Shown here one piece after another: positions 38,001 to 45,560 of a stretch of DNA of 64,000 nt. Numbering within the stretch: position 1 is the first letter of the stretch; each line of letters starts with the position of its first letter. The notes under the pieces are model-generated. The model saw only the letters and a program-made list of their open reading frames with translations, was not told where the DNA came from and did no database searches. The translations under genes and the position numbers were made by a program. Source of the stretch: Puniceicoccaceae bacterium (lineage in GTDB: Bacteria > Verrucomicrobiota > Verrucomicrobiia > Opitutales > Coraliomargaritaceae); contig JAGYJE010000005.1 of NCBI GenBank assembly GCA_018402305.1, positions 1 to 64,000 of the forward strand. The letters are read 5' to 3'.

Positions 38001-40579
38001 CTGCCCCACCAGTCGTTGGAGCCGGCGTCGTCGTTGTGCTGGAAGCCCATCGAGGCCACCCGGGTCGAGCCGATACCCTCGCCCCCGGCGCCTTCCGGAT
38101 TGCTGCCGTCGAGGGTGTAGTAAAAGACCATCTTGAAGCCCTCGCCGACGCTGTTCGTCTTCGCCCAGACGGTCAGCGTGCTGCCGGTATCCGCAAACTG
38201 GGGATCGCCCACGCCAGGATCGGCCGGATCATCACCGCCGACCGTTCCGTCGGGATCGTGGAAAAGGAAGGACGCGACGGTGCCGCCGAAGCTGTTGAAA
38301 TCGGCGTTGGCACCGTCCGGTCCGTCCACGATCGTAAAGGTGCCTGAGCCAACTGTGGTCTGGTAGGTTTCCGCACCGGTCGAACCGATCTGATTGCGCG
38401 TCGAATCGACGGCCGCGAACTTTTCCGGAAATTGCCGGTGGCGGAATGTGGTCGCTTCGTAGCCGAGGAAGGTGTCGGTCGCGATGGCGGGGGGATTGTC
38501 CCGCAGGTCCCCACTCTGGGGGCCGATTCCGAGATGGGAGTTGATATCGATGCCGCCGTTGAGCTTGAGCTGCACGCTTTCGGTTGAGCCGTCGGTGTAG
38601 ACGGCAAAGCGCAGGTTCGACCCGTCGGTGATGCGCGGCAATGTGGTCTGGTAAGTGAAGGGGAGGGGCGTTTCACCTGCGGGATATCCACGGTTGGGCA
38701 AGCCGAGCGGGTTGAACTCCGGATCGCCGTCGGGGCCGTCGCGGCGGGTCACGCGGACCTGGCCGACCGCTTCGCCGCCTTCATAGATCGCGACGGTCGG
38801 GCCCCCGGCGTTTTGCCAGAGGTTGGAGGGATCCGGACTCTTCCACGAAAAAGCGAAGTAGCCGCCGGGGGGGACGATGACGTTGCCGGCGGCGATCTCC
38901 GAAGCCCAGACGAAAAAACCGCCGCCATAAGTGGAGTAGTTGTACAGATAGGCATCGGGACCTCCGGGCACGGAGGGAAAAGTGGTGGGGATGGAGCGGG
39001 CTTGCCCGTTGGCAAAATTGTCGTTCATCATGAATAGGAGAACGGTGCCGTCGGGATCGCTCATGCCTGGATTCTCGCGCTTGTCGCGGCGCTCGTAGGC
39101 GACGACGTCGCCATCCGACCATCGACCGATTTGTTCGCCACGGGCAAAGTCCTGACGGATCTTGAGCAGGTTGGGCAGGCGGAGGTCGCCAAACTGACCA
39201 AGGAAGGCATTATTGGCGTGGCGTGGGAAGGCACCGCCCGACTCGCCGAGCGTCTCCGCCTTGTAATAGCCGTCGGTGTAGACGTTGGGGATTCCGCGGC
39301 GGGTCAGGTAAAAGGCGTGCTGGAGTTCCCGGCGGCTGGCGAAGTCGTCGTCGTGACTCTGGGCAAAGGAGATGGCCGTGGCGTCGTTGAAGGCGGGGTG
39401 TCCGCTCCAACCAGGTGCGTCGAGGCCATTGAGCCCGGAAGAGGGGTTGCCCAGCCGGTTGTTCATCTCACGGTGGAGGGGAGCGTCGAGCAAACGCATC
39501 CCTGCATCGATGTATTCCTGATAACCCGGGGGCGATCCAAGGTGTTCGCCGAAAACGAGGGCGTCGTCGCGCGGCACCGCGGAATTGAAAACCGTATCGC
39601 GGTGGTTGTCCCAGTCAGAAAAGCCCCGGGTCAGATTAAATTGGACCTGCACCTGCCCGAGGTAGCCGGCGTTGGAGCCATCCTTGTCCCCGGACTGCTG
39701 GCCGAAAAAGTAGGACGGCACATGTTTGACCGCGTCGAGTCGAAGGCCGTCGGCCTTGGTGGTGTCCATCTTCCAGCGCACGGCCCGGAGGAGCATGGCG
39801 TTGACATCCTCGCGGTAAAAATCCTCGTTCTGCGCGAGGATGGCCTCGGTAATGCCATTGTCCGGACCGAAGCCGACATACTGACCGTCGCCAGCGGCGT
39901 GCGACGTGCCCGATGCACCCGGCAGGTAGGCATAATATTCGGGGTTTTCCGGATGACGGAGGAAGTTGATCTTCGGATGGGTATCTCCCTCGCTGCGCCC
40001 GAAATTGGCATTGGGTGTTTCGTGGGCGATATCGATCAAATCGGCCAGACCAAGGTGCTGCACCTGCCACTGGTCGCCCCAGTTTCGCGTATTGTCCCAC
40101 TTGCGGTAAAAGCCCTCTTCGGTGACGCGGAGGTGGAAATCTTCCGGCACCATACCGGGATAGACATCGATGGGCGTGTTCTCATTAAACCCCGGCACGT
40201 CGAAGGCCCGGTGGTTCATGATGTTGTCGAAATAGACCCGAAAGCCGAAACGGTGGGCGGTCTCCACCAGACGCAGTAAATCATCCATCGTCCCGTAGCG
40301 GGTGCGGACGGTGCCGCGCTGGTCGATGTTGCCCAGGTCGAATGGATCCCAAAGGTCGTAACCGGCCGACATCGCGCCGCTGCCCTTGGTGGGGGGCGGC
40401 AGCCAGAGCGAGGAGTAGCCCGCTTCGGCCAGCTCCGGCATCTTTTGTGTGATCTCCTGCCAGTCGGTATTGAAATACTGCAGCATGGCCTCTGCGGAGG
40501 CGCTTTTCGCAAGCAAGAGCGAAGCAAGCAGAAGGAAACCGTGCAAAAAAGCGCATCGAGGTAGGGGAAGGGGGTGCAT
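32057..40579 (-). CDS. Giant secreted amylase: GH13 + calcium-repeat region + GH57-like domain
   Basis: A protein of 2,840 residues. The start at 40,579 (MHPLPLPRCAFLHGFLLLAS) opens a signal peptide; the 60 upstream open codons overlap the operator. An alpha-amylase-type GH13 lies at ~30-500: RVYFDNIMNHRAFD, nucleophile Asp282 in DGLRLDAVKHV, Glu345 in LVFGEHLGSPPG and Asp410 in AQSHDDDFAS. Beta-rich modules follow to ~1390. Acidic TSP3-like repeats (DTDGDGFANFLPD, DTDDDGLEDHEED, NRNGRVDVF) occupy ~1390-1735. A GH57-like domain at ~2040-2300 has LDLLGTTFAGHIPNY, candidate nucleophile Glu2169 in VFYLPERSADD, and VVILLSSMDDFTDLED, then WIEITTPSEI. Another TSP3 motif (DSDGDELPDWWETL) and the shared closing module end the chain. 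It probably degrades starch or pullulan at the cell surface. The GH57 call rests on motifs only. Confidence 0.82.
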   Translation of the reverse strand: MHPLPLPRCAFLHGFLLLASLLLAKSASAEAMLQYFNTDWQEITQKMPELAEAGYSSLWLPPPTKGSGAMSAGYDLWDPFDLGNIDQRGTVRTRYGTMDDLLRLVETAHRFGFRVYFDNIMNHRAFDVPGFNENTPIDVYPGMVPEDFHLRVTEEGFYRKWDNTRNWGDQWQVQHLGLADLIDIAHETPNANFGRSEGDTHPKINFLRHPENPEYYAYLPGASGTSHAAGDGQYVGFGPDNGITEAILAQNEDFYREDVNAMLLRAVRWKMDTTKADGLRLDAVKHVPSYFFGQQSGDKDGSNAGYLGQVQVQFNLTRGFSDWDNHRDTVFNSAVPRDDALVFGEHLGSPPGYQEYIDAGMRLLDAPLHREMNNRLGNPSSGLNGLDAPGWSGHPAFNDATAISFAQSHDDDFASRRELQHAFYLTRRGIPNVYTDGYYKAETLGESGGAFPRHANNAFLGQFGDLRLPNLLKIRQDFARGEQIGRWSDGDVVAYERRDKRENPGMSDPDGTVLLFMMNDNFANGQARSIPTTFPSVPGGPDAYLYNYSTYGGGFFVWASEIAAGNVIVPPGGYFAFSWKSPDPSNLWQNAGGPTVAIYEGGEAVGQVRVTRRDGPDGDPEFNPLGLPNRGYPAGETPLPFTYQTTLPRITDGSNLRFAVYTDGSTESVQLKLNGGIDINSHLGIGPQSGDLRDNPPAIATDTFLGYEATTFRHRQFPEKFAAVDSTRNQIGSTGAETYQTTVGSGTFTIVDGPDGANADFNSFGGTVASFLFHDPDGTVGGDDPADPGVGDPQFADTGSTLTVWAKTNSVGEGFKMVFYYTLDGSNPEGAGGEGIGSTRVASMGFQHNDDAGSNDWWGSASIPKPAEGSELRYKIGIYRDTVNGLPVGSVFPSDPGAVDFKRNMLTLFDIDAFDATTAPYHVHNDYGEVRTGLAEGFHVLRGRAYLDRGGRASIFNTFTQPFYYDNERPTGEIRFPANDGDTVGGQQYGLVVRSDATVSEVWYHIVDTDPGNDDAATGSLNGNGAGFEPFTDVDRNGEWDPGEPFEDINGNGVWDDDLGDSWIQARSVTPTAAIQSNFPREWRFNYDLIPPTGNATIRVRLVEISSTPRGQWTDGLSDVDGHFTTLSRSVNTAGPDTRLLVGWPQNDGDVVGPGYTFKAYFSKSLADGLSAEQLIENFTIRIYSQESGSFVGQGVAQNREGYSIVFDETSDFHALALSLPNLFNGDPEWLHGIEVTLLREGAPTLTSRRFVRAFPTPPPPLVDIVNPLEIDSDGRPVEIVLPSLASPTPEDRQFMVRVKTGNNIDSLNLAFNFAPEAFTGALTLRPSTIDNPNPVLEGDVRFYDYVWSDIAEGQYRMTATVTREAETNSVVRNARVVFRQLVELDGSGDSDDDGIPDALENVSIPLPEGNPETWTNGEVHLWFLSGKTSAVQPASDGSLLSDGLQVGLSGPIDPTATDTTTDTDGDGFANFLPDLDPPVFNTTDNNGFPRYDLLLGRTDLIAGSVTDPVKADTDDDGLEDHEEDWNRNGRVDIGLLNGSGKVDQILEHPNVPTFYNTSRVDDDALPGNAVFLETDPNNPDTIGDGLSDGQSDANRNGRVDVFLLAENGDRTPVDYTDPYGPWFHYNRLDPSALDWDAPDPRQIRSRALDYAALLADYAADGSGALQDAEGWPRILFTETDPLRRDTIGDGLPDGWKVRYGFDPLDDGVYNWRTGEPGNPDNGPLADLTGDGITNIDHFNAGTDPRSVVVPGTPPDEQIIIGPGPSIGTVNGVTYFQEFADWKRSDLIALDEYEGDGFNNQGGDLFPGFDGADSSRDIIAFYARDGGDSVVGGDDAVYFRLDFDDLRPFAEVDGLNIYVVINANPGVGERVLPDEVDTLTDMRWRTVVAVYDSANGRVYVDSDPANNTDNFGGNLFDGNGVAVYDQDHPRGFLGAYFNSELDAVEFAISREALLEGGWLGADFGQLNFQVYTTRPGTGNNPPGAGDLGGRSDLRDSIYDDRIVEDNFFSQAGREDILKSWISAANRPADNQSAKLVLLTEGNQALVPGHEIQDKINDDAGAGYHRLALAHEVFQAPLALAITPTLASAIQWASVDPSLGKPWRDGPSFNLTLAGLANKGHLDLLGTTFAGHIPNYTTIGFDADNIETAHHILAGIYGVAPSTGVFYLPERSADDATLSRVRDLGFTHTLLDQREHIEGWFGRTEALGDNGYRINRIHGLNTLNIADDLSQFRFDNTDGGAPLQIRRLLSRKSRSGEQQQVVILLSSMDDFTDLEDAEAYQRNLRWYANRPWIEITTPSEIVARNWFAVDRGSPGDLPLRSKNFIQYASQGSYDNWYFGNANREGLAGKIFERSPGSPLPQAFGRIASDGLANGAWQAVAPIDPLTKLGTLAHATAGAALFTTAFHNQSSLDLRKFSTGQYINPASGYESLSDFAATAQAHFRHAAVYASVASWAATADSLTGAVATVSDLTLDGNDNYLLYNRRVFAVFDRLGGRLLASWTRDPDTGRVFQTTGNLLAFADGPNDLEGATNGTARRTSAFKDWFAAGTGSSAYVNAPYTAVAAPGGQTGWTFTSGDGLVSKTITLADEEDNTLQALYDLDASLGTLFVRFGLSPDLEQLLISGQSHLTAATNSGSYVQVATEGPYDNVAARIHYAGGSFNASWVSDATDDPADAFDTVPLRNQAQTQQLEFSGSGQFSLGLELRATANQNLDSDGDELPDWWETLHFGDATAADPTADPDGDGLNNWQEFIFGTNPNVPSIYAVNLGQTPASDITLRFQSIEGRLYTIEVSDNLSLWTPVQTGIAGDGSLMQWTDDGSLTGTHPQTEDKRFYRVRVELGN

Positions 40580-40662
40580 TGTGAGGGGCAGCCTGTGGCT
40601 GCAATGGGTTTCTAAGATGTGTGAATCTAAACGACAATTCCGAGAGATAAAGGGCAGGGGTC

Positions 40663-40677
40663 GTTCAACAGTCGAAT
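40663..40677. promoter_or_regulatory. Putative LacI-family operator (site 4), divergent promoter
   Basis: GTTCAACAGTCGAAT, with near-perfect dyad symmetry GTTC.AC.GT.GAAT. It lies 84 bp upstream of the giant amylase and 48 bp upstream of the lacI-type gene, so it could serve both and provide autoregulation. Confidence 0.78.
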
Positions 40678-40724
40678 AGGGTATTGCGTTGCTCTGCGCC
40701 TCGGAATAGATTTGAGTTCCTAAG

Positions 40725-41771
40725 ATGTCGAATACTCCACGAGACGGCCGCCCAAACATGCAACAAATCGCGGATCATGTGAAGGTAAGCAAATCTTCGG
40801 TTTCCCTGGCCTTACGCAATGATCCGCGTATCCCGGAAGCGACTCGGCTTCGCATTCAAAAAGTCGCGGAGGCCATGGGCTACCGGCGCAACCCGGTGGT
40901 CGATTCCCTGATGACCCAACTTCGGGCCGGGCGTCAGCCCGCATTCCGTGCGAATCTGGCCTTGATCAACTGTTCCCAACTGAATGATTTGACCCAGAAC
41001 CACACCTTTCGCCGTCTTCGGGAGGGGGTCCTGCGAAGGGGGGAGCAACTCGGCTACGGTGTTGAGGAGTTCTGGCTGGAGCAGCCCGACATGCGCCCGC
41101 AGCGACTCAAGCAAATCCTCGAGGCGCGCGGTATTCGCGGGCTTCTTTTGATAGCCGCGCTACGCCCGGATACGATTGATGAAAGCTACGAAGACTTTTG
41201 GTATGACTTCGCCTGTGCGGTGATTGGTGTGACGCACCTGAAGAATCAATTGAATTGCTCGACGAACGATCAATATTTGACCGCGCGCCGGGCCACGGAA
41301 AAATGTTTGGAATTGGGTTACCGGCGACCGCTTTTGGTCGTGCCCGAGGCGGACGAAGTTCTCCTGGAGGATCGATTCAGCGCCGGTTTTTATAGCGTAC
41401 ATCGGCATCTGGCAAAAAAGGATTGGTTGAGCTACCTGCCGCTGGACGTGGACCGGATGGACCGAGTCGTCGCCCGCGTGCGCAAACTGGCGCCCGATGT
41501 GATTATCACTAACCGCGACGAGGTTTATCCCGCGCTCATCGGCGCGGGGATCTCGGTGCCCGCGGAGATTGGGCTCGTTCACCTCGATTGGCATGCCGAT
41601 CTGACTCAATGGGCGGGCATGCGACAGAACAACCGCGTGGTCGGCAGCGCGGGGGTGGATCTCGTGGCCGGGCAGCTGCAGAAAAACGAGTTCGGCTCGC
41701 AGGAGTTCCCCAAGGTTATCCAGATCGAAAGCGTGTGGATCGACGGGCCGAGCGTGCGGGGGGCAACGTAG
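40725..41771 (+). CDS. LacI-family transcriptional regulator, likely controller of the alpha-glucan regulon
   Basis: A protein of 348 residues. The HTH is at the N-terminus (MQQIADHVKVSKSSVSLALR), followed by the hinge-type segment IQKVAEAMGYRRNPVVDSLM. The rest resembles a periplasmic-binding-protein-like effector domain (IRGLLLIAALRPDTIDESYE, CLELGYRRPLLVVPEADE, DVIITNRDEVYPALIGAGIS, EIGLVHLDWHADLTQWAGM). Proteins of this family bind palindromic operators and respond to sugars. It is the only such regulator in the window and lies amid nine copies of one palindrome. It is therefore the best candidate to bind them; a maltose-type effector is an inference. Confidence 0.88.
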   Translation: MSNTPRDGRPNMQQIADHVKVSKSSVSLALRNDPRIPEATRLRIQKVAEAMGYRRNPVVDSLMTQLRAGRQPAFRANLALINCSQLNDLTQNHTFRRLREGVLRRGEQLGYGVEEFWLEQPDMRPQRLKQILEARGIRGLLLIAALRPDTIDESYEDFWYDFACAVIGVTHLKNQLNCSTNDQYLTARRATEKCLELGYRRPLLVVPEADEVLLEDRFSAGFYSVHRHLAKKDWLSYLPLDVDRMDRVVARVRKLAPDVIITNRDEVYPALIGAGISVPAEIGLVHLDWHADLTQWAGMRQNNRVVGSAGVDLVAGQLQKNEFGSQEFPKVIQIESVWIDGPSVRGAT

Positions 41772-41781
41772 TCGGGCTGAT

Positions 41782-42522
41782 TCATCGCCCGACAGATGCG
41801 GGACAGAGCAGAGTATCGGTCGTGACGGCTGGCGGTTGAAAGAAAAAATCGAGAAGCCCACTATTGAAGTCATATGCCTCCAGAGTAATCAGGCCACTTT
41901 TGCCGGTGGTCTTATCGATAAATTGTATTTTCCTTGGGTTCCAGCCGTGCGGGCCCTTCGGGAAACGCTCCAGATAGTCTATAGTGCGAATGACCCGTTG
42001 CTCGCGGCTTGAGTGGTCGACCAGCCGGATTTGTTTAATGATCTTTGGGGCGTCCCCTGCCGGCGGGGGATTTAAAGCGGGGACAACGTCAATCCACTGG
42101 ATGTCGAGCGAGAAGCCCTCAAAAAGGGGGTGCGTCCGGTTGAAGCTGCCGGGTCGCAAGTGGTATTCCGGGTTGAGAGCCAGCAGGTCCAGTAGGTAGG
42201 CGGCGGCATCCGCACCGGCCAGCGTGCGCACGGTCTTCCGGTCGGGCAGATCCTCCGCGAGCACGATTTTGCCGTCAGCGAAATAGGTGGTGACCGTCGT
42301 TTGCCCATCCGGCGCCTGCACCGAGGTGCGAATTTGCTTCTGACCTTTGGTCGCCTGCGAAATGCTGAGGGTGCGGCCATCGGCAGACATTTCACCGTGC
42401 ACCCGTATGGAGCGAACCGGCTCTGCGAGTTGCGCGGCAACGGGCGTTGCAAGCTCGATAATCAGTAAAAGTGGAGCGCTCCAGACAAGGTATTGGTGAG
42501 AACGGGAAGGCAGGGGGCACAT
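41782..42522 (-). CDS. Exported protein of unknown function
   Basis: A 246-residue protein with a signal peptide (YLVWSAPLLLIIELATPVAA) and a mature part rich in beta-strands: VHGEMSADGRTLSISQATKG, TTYFADGKIVLAEDLPDRKT and KIIKQIRLVDHSSREQRVIR. No family is recognised; parts resemble outer-membrane lipoprotein-sorting folds but without a lipobox. It is convergent with the lacI-type gene (10 bp apart). No copy of the operator precedes it. Confidence 0.6.
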   Translation of the reverse strand: MCPLPSRSHQYLVWSAPLLLIIELATPVAAQLAEPVRSIRVHGEMSADGRTLSISQATKGQKQIRTSVQAPDGQTTVTTYFADGKIVLAEDLPDRKTVRTLAGADAAAYLLDLLALNPEYHLRPGSFNRTHPLFEGFSLDIQWIDVVPALNPPPAGDAPKIIKQIRLVDHSSREQRVIRTIDYLERFPKGPHGWNPRKIQFIDKTTGKSGLITLEAYDFNSGLLDFFFQPPAVTTDTLLCPASVGR

Positions 42523-42574
42523 GGGAGGCTAAGAAGGGGGGCTTAGAAATTGAGTGGGATGGCACTCAACGAAA

Positions 42575-42602
42575 AGGTCGCTGACATTCCCGCCAGCGAC
42601 CT
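42575..42602. terminator. Intrinsic terminator-like hairpin
   Basis: AGGTCGCTG pairs with CAGCGACCT around a 10-nt loop. GAAAA lies on its left flank, giving TTTTC on the minus strand, and CGTTT on its right. It lies 38 bp after the PEP-CTERM gene (minus strand). Confidence 0.75.
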
Positions 42603-42640
42603 CGTTTAAACGTGTGAGGCCAACCTGCGCCCTCTGCTGC

Positions 42641-43249
42641 CTAACGGCGGCGACGAAGGGAGAGCAGGCCCAGGGCGCCGACAATGAGCCCGTAGGCGCT
42701 TGGTTCGGGGATAACCGTGAAGTCAGCTGTGTAATTGCTGCCGCCTACGTTGTCGAAGATGGGGTTGCCCGCGTCGACGCCGTTGGTCGTGATGCTGGCG
42801 AAGACTTCGATTTTGTAATTACCGGCACTGAAAGAACTGAGCGAGATACTCGCGGCACCGTCGGAGCCATTTGCACCTTCAACATTCGTCCCCCATTGCT
42901 GATCGCCCGACACGCTGTTGACGCTGTCGACCTGAAAGGAATAGCTGACCGAACTAAAGGAGGGTGTCACAGGCCGGTTGCCTGCCTCATAGATGACATA
43001 AGAGATAAGCGCACCGGTGACGTCGGTTCCGTTGTTTTTGAAGCTCTTTAATTGCCCTCCGATCGTGATGGAGTCGGAAAGGTCGAAACTTCCCAGATTC
43101 GCTCCATTAAAATCGGGGTTTACTGTCACAGCGTTGAGGTCATAAAAAGTCGATTCAACGATGGCGAAGGAATCGAAGATTCCGGAGCCACTAAAAAGCG
43201 ATGCACCCGAAAAGAGGGAGCTCGCGAGGAGTATGTGTAGTTTTTTCAT
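42641..43249 (-). CDS. PEP-CTERM sorted exported protein
   Basis: A 202-residue protein with an N-terminal signal (MKKLHILLASSLFSGASLFS) and a C-terminal sorting tail: VIPEPSAYGLIVGALGLLSL followed by RRRR. The tail is PEP motif, TM helix and Arg cluster, which is recognised by exosortase for processing and surface export. The body is a small beta domain (SITIGGQLKSFKNNG, FSAGNYKIEVFASITTNG) of unknown function. An operator lies 84 bp upstream. A surface role in glucan binding is inferred only from co-regulation. Confidence 0.82.
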   Translation of the reverse strand: MKKLHILLASSLFSGASLFSGSGIFDSFAIVESTFYDLNAVTVNPDFNGANLGSFDLSDSITIGGQLKSFKNNGTDVTGALISYVIYEAGNRPVTPSFSSVSYSFQVDSVNSVSGDQQWGTNVEGANGSDGAASISLSSFSAGNYKIEVFASITTNGVDAGNPIFDNVGGSNYTADFTVIPEPSAYGLIVGALGLLSLRRRR

Positions 43250-43332
43250 GGTTACAGATGCAGGGTTAAGGGTTAAGCGAATTAGCGATGGTGGAGATTG
43301 AATTGTCCATGTCGTTCTTAAAGCGTTGACAC

Positions 43333-43347
43333 GTTCAACAGTAGAAT
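43333..43347. promoter_or_regulatory. Putative LacI-family operator (site 5)
   Basis: GTTCAACAGTAGAAT; dyad GTTC.AC.GT.GAAT. It lies 84 bp upstream of the PEP-CTERM gene start at 43,249 and 31 bp past the end of the next one. Confidence 0.78.
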
Positions 43348-43378
43348 GGGGCGGAGAACTTCGAATTGTTTGGTCGCT

Positions 43379-44155
43379 TCAGCGGCGACGAACAGCGATC
43401 CAGAGCATGGCAGCCCAACCGAGGATAAGAGCGTAGGTGCCCGGCTCGGGGACGACGCTGACGTCGAGGTTGTTGAAGTAGAGGTTGTTTTGATCTCCGG
43501 CGTCGGTATCGGAGACGTAAAACTCGAAATTGTCGATAGAGGCCGCAATGCCGGTCACCTCACCGCTGAAGAGCGTGCCCTGAAAGCCTTGCGACGACGT
43601 TCGGTTGATTTGATAGGAGAGGGCGTTGGGCGAGGTTACGAGGAGGAGGACATTGATGACGGCATCATTACCCCCGTAATTGTAACCGGCGCCAGCACCC
43701 GGATTGAGGGTTGCGTTGGCACTTGAGACAGCGCCCCCATTGCCGATATTGAAATTGAAAATGCTGTCGCCCGCCGTGCGCAGATTGAAGCCCTTGTTGC
43801 CGTTATCGAAATTAACAGCCATCTGGAAGCTGAACTGATCGTTGACGCCAAGGGCCGATCCGAAGGAGCGGACCGCGGTCGAGAAGGCGGCGTTGGGGTT
43901 GGCGAACATCCCGAAGGCATTGCCGCCCGTATTGATGTTGCCAGCGCCCGATGTGGAGTCGCCCAAAAAGTTGCCACCGAAGAGGGTCGAACCGTCGCCG
44001 TTGTTGTTGAGGCTCCAGTCTGCGAAACCCGTGCCCTGATTGCTGCCGTCGGTCCAGCCGGAACCGGCATAGTTGGCCGCGTTATCGGACGCGGTCAGGG
44101 CGAAGGCGCCGCTGGCGCTGAGAAGGGCGGAGAGAAAAAGGGCCGTTTTCTTCAT
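43379..44155 (-). CDS. PEP-CTERM sorted exported protein, paralogue of the 56,184 protein
   Basis: A 258-residue protein with signal peptide (MKKTALFLSALLSASGAFAL) and sorting tail VVPEPGTYALILGWAAMLWI followed by AVRRR. The body (SGWTDGSNQGTGFADWSL, GGNAFGMFANPNAAFSTAVR, FGSALGVNDQFSFQMAVNFD) is a jelly-roll-like domain. It aligns by eye with the secreted protein at 56,184 (SDGWTTGDNGGRGFGEWRL, GRAFGIFANGIGFEETVAFR, RPLGVGDVFSMRFEFDGF). An operator lies 92 bp upstream. It may be a carbohydrate-binding or surface display protein; function unknown. Confidence 0.82.
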   Translation of the reverse strand: MKKTALFLSALLSASGAFALTASDNAANYAGSGWTDGSNQGTGFADWSLNNNGDGSTLFGGNFLGDSTSGAGNINTGGNAFGMFANPNAAFSTAVRSFGSALGVNDQFSFQMAVNFDNGNKGFNLRTAGDSIFNFNIGNGGAVSSANATLNPGAGAGYNYGGNDAVINVLLLVTSPNALSYQINRTSSQGFQGTLFSGEVTGIAASIDNFEFYVSDTDAGDQNNLYFNNLDVSVVPEPGTYALILGWAAMLWIAVRRR

Positions 44156-44246
44156 GAGGTTGCTGAGTAGGGTTTTACTAGGGGGTGTTAATAGACTTGA
44201 TCATGTGAATGTTTGCAGAAAGTTCACAAAAACCAAGGGGTTCTGC

Positions 44247-44261
44247 ATTCTACAGTTGAAT
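44247..44261. promoter_or_regulatory. Putative LacI-family operator (site 6)
   Basis: ATTCTACAGTTGAAT; reverse complement ATTCAACTGTAGAAT. This is the most symmetric copy (ATTC.AC.GT.GAAT). It lies 92 bp upstream of the PEP-CTERM gene at 44,155. Confidence 0.8.
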
Positions 44262-44275
44262 TGATTGGTTCCGGC

Positions 44276-45421
44276 TTAGAAAAATCCGAGATTCGGCCCA
44301 TCGAGGCGCTTTGGGTAGCCGTCCGACTCGATCGTCTGCCGCTCCGCCTGGGAAAACTCCTTGAGTTTGAAAACGGGTAGAATGGGGCGACCCTCGGCGG
44401 TGGTTACGTAGTCCACTCCCCGTTCCTGGATAAAGAGGTAGCTGGCAAATTCGCCTCCCGGAATCTCGCCAATGATGACGCTGATATCCTGAGGCTCGTT
44501 TGGTTTCAATCGAAACCAGTCGCCGACGGTCAGCTTTGGAAGGTATTGTGAGACCGGCGGGCCGCTTTGCTGAGGCGCTTCCCGGGGTTCCCATCTGCCC
44601 GGGTTGGATTCCGTGAACCCGGCGGAGAGCACGGTCTTGCTGTCCACGGCGACGATGAGGATGTCGTCGGCGGTCCCGACGAAGCGAAATTCGCCCCCCT
44701 CGGCCGAGCGGAATTTGCCCTGATAGACGGCGACCCACTGACTGGGCTCGACGAGGCTTTCCACCCCGTAAGCGCGCGGTGCTTCGTCGGCACTCATCAA
44801 AGGTATGTAGAAGTGGGTGGCATAGAGCTTTTGTGGCGCATTAAAAAACTTTCGGAATTGGCGCAGGTCGAAATTACGGAGGAAGCTCTTTCCCGCCTCC
44901 ATCCACCCTTCATTAGGGGGACTTTCCCTATAGCGGTCCTGTTTGAAATCGATAAAGGTTCCCTCCAGCGCGCCGACGAGGGGCGAAGTGTTTCCAAAGA
45001 GCGTGGCAAAGCCGGATTCCCCGCCCGCGCCGCCGCCGAGTCCGCCGCCCACGTTTCCGGCATCTCCGCGGGCTTTGATTGAGGTGTCGCCCGGAGTCGG
45101 CTGCGGCACGTCAATGTTGGGCAGGTTCAGGTCGGAGGGTTGATCAACCGAAATCGGCACCTGCGAGCTGATGGCTGTGGAGCGCTGGGAACGCATCGTT
45201 TGCAGTTTGTATGCGCGTTGCTTGGGCTCTATCGCCTCGGGGGGCGCAACGACTTCGATTTCCACAGCCTCCTCGGTGAGTATGGAGAAAATTTTCCAGC
45301 TGCCAATGATCACGCCCACGATCAGGTGGAGCGTCAGGCTCCCGAGAAGAATCAGCACGAGCGGCCGTTTGAGAAGCCGCTGCGTTCTTGAGGAAGGGGG
45401 GGGCGGGGTATCGTTTGTCAT
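44276..45421 (-). CDS. TonB-like membrane protein with a large periplasmic domain
   Basis: A 381-residue protein. The N-terminus has one membrane helix (PLVLILLGSLTLHLIVGVII) preceded by Pro and basic residues. Next comes VEIEVVAPPEAIEPKQRAYK and a Pro/Gly-rich spacer (LPNIDVPQPTPGDTS, GGGLGGGAGGESG), the layout of TonB or its relatives. The C-terminal ~200 residues (FYIPLMSADEAPRAYGVE, YQGKFRSAEGGEFRFVGTAD, DDILIVAVDSKTVLS) look like a PA14-type sugar-binding beta domain and not a classical TonB end. It is divergent from the GH13/ExbB/ExbD operon and shares operator site 7 with it, so it is the probable transducer or coupling partner of that system. Confidence 0.6.
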   Translation of the reverse strand: MTNDTPPPPSSRTQRLLKRPLVLILLGSLTLHLIVGVIIGSWKIFSILTEEAVEIEVVAPPEAIEPKQRAYKLQTMRSQRSTAISSQVPISVDQPSDLNLPNIDVPQPTPGDTSIKARGDAGNVGGGLGGGAGGESGFATLFGNTSPLVGALEGTFIDFKQDRYRESPPNEGWMEAGKSFLRNFDLRQFRKFFNAPQKLYATHFYIPLMSADEAPRAYGVESLVEPSQWVAVYQGKFRSAEGGEFRFVGTADDILIVAVDSKTVLSAGFTESNPGRWEPREAPQQSGPPVSQYLPKLTVGDWFRLKPNEPQDISVIIGEIPGGEFASYLFIQERGVDYVTTAEGRPILPVFKLKEFSQAERQTIESDGYPKRLDGPNLGFF

Positions 45422-45468
45422 TTAGGACTACCATAGCGCCTCGCTTTAAAAACCCAAACCCCCTTTTT

Positions 45469-45483
45469 GTTCAACTGTCCAAC
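45469..45483. promoter_or_regulatory. Putative LacI-family operator (site 7), divergent promoter
   Basis: GTTCAACTGTCCAAC, 48 bp from the TonB-like gene (minus) and 78 bp from the GH13 operon (plus). It is identical to site 8. Confidence 0.78.
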
Positions 45484-45560
45484 AGGGGAGGCTTAGCGAT
45501 TGCCCGAAGAATCGTTCTACTCGCAACCACCTCGCCATTGTTGAACCCTTTATTTACACC

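Noticed and set aside
40580-40759. Longer start of the giant amylase upstream of 40,579
   Set aside because: The extra 60 codons have no signal-peptide character and would run through the operator and the divergent promoter region into lacI.
41828-41842. Tenth operator-like site (GGCTGGCGGTTGAAA)
   Set aside because: It keeps only part of one half-site, lacks the central GT context and lies inside the 3' end of the 41,782 gene.
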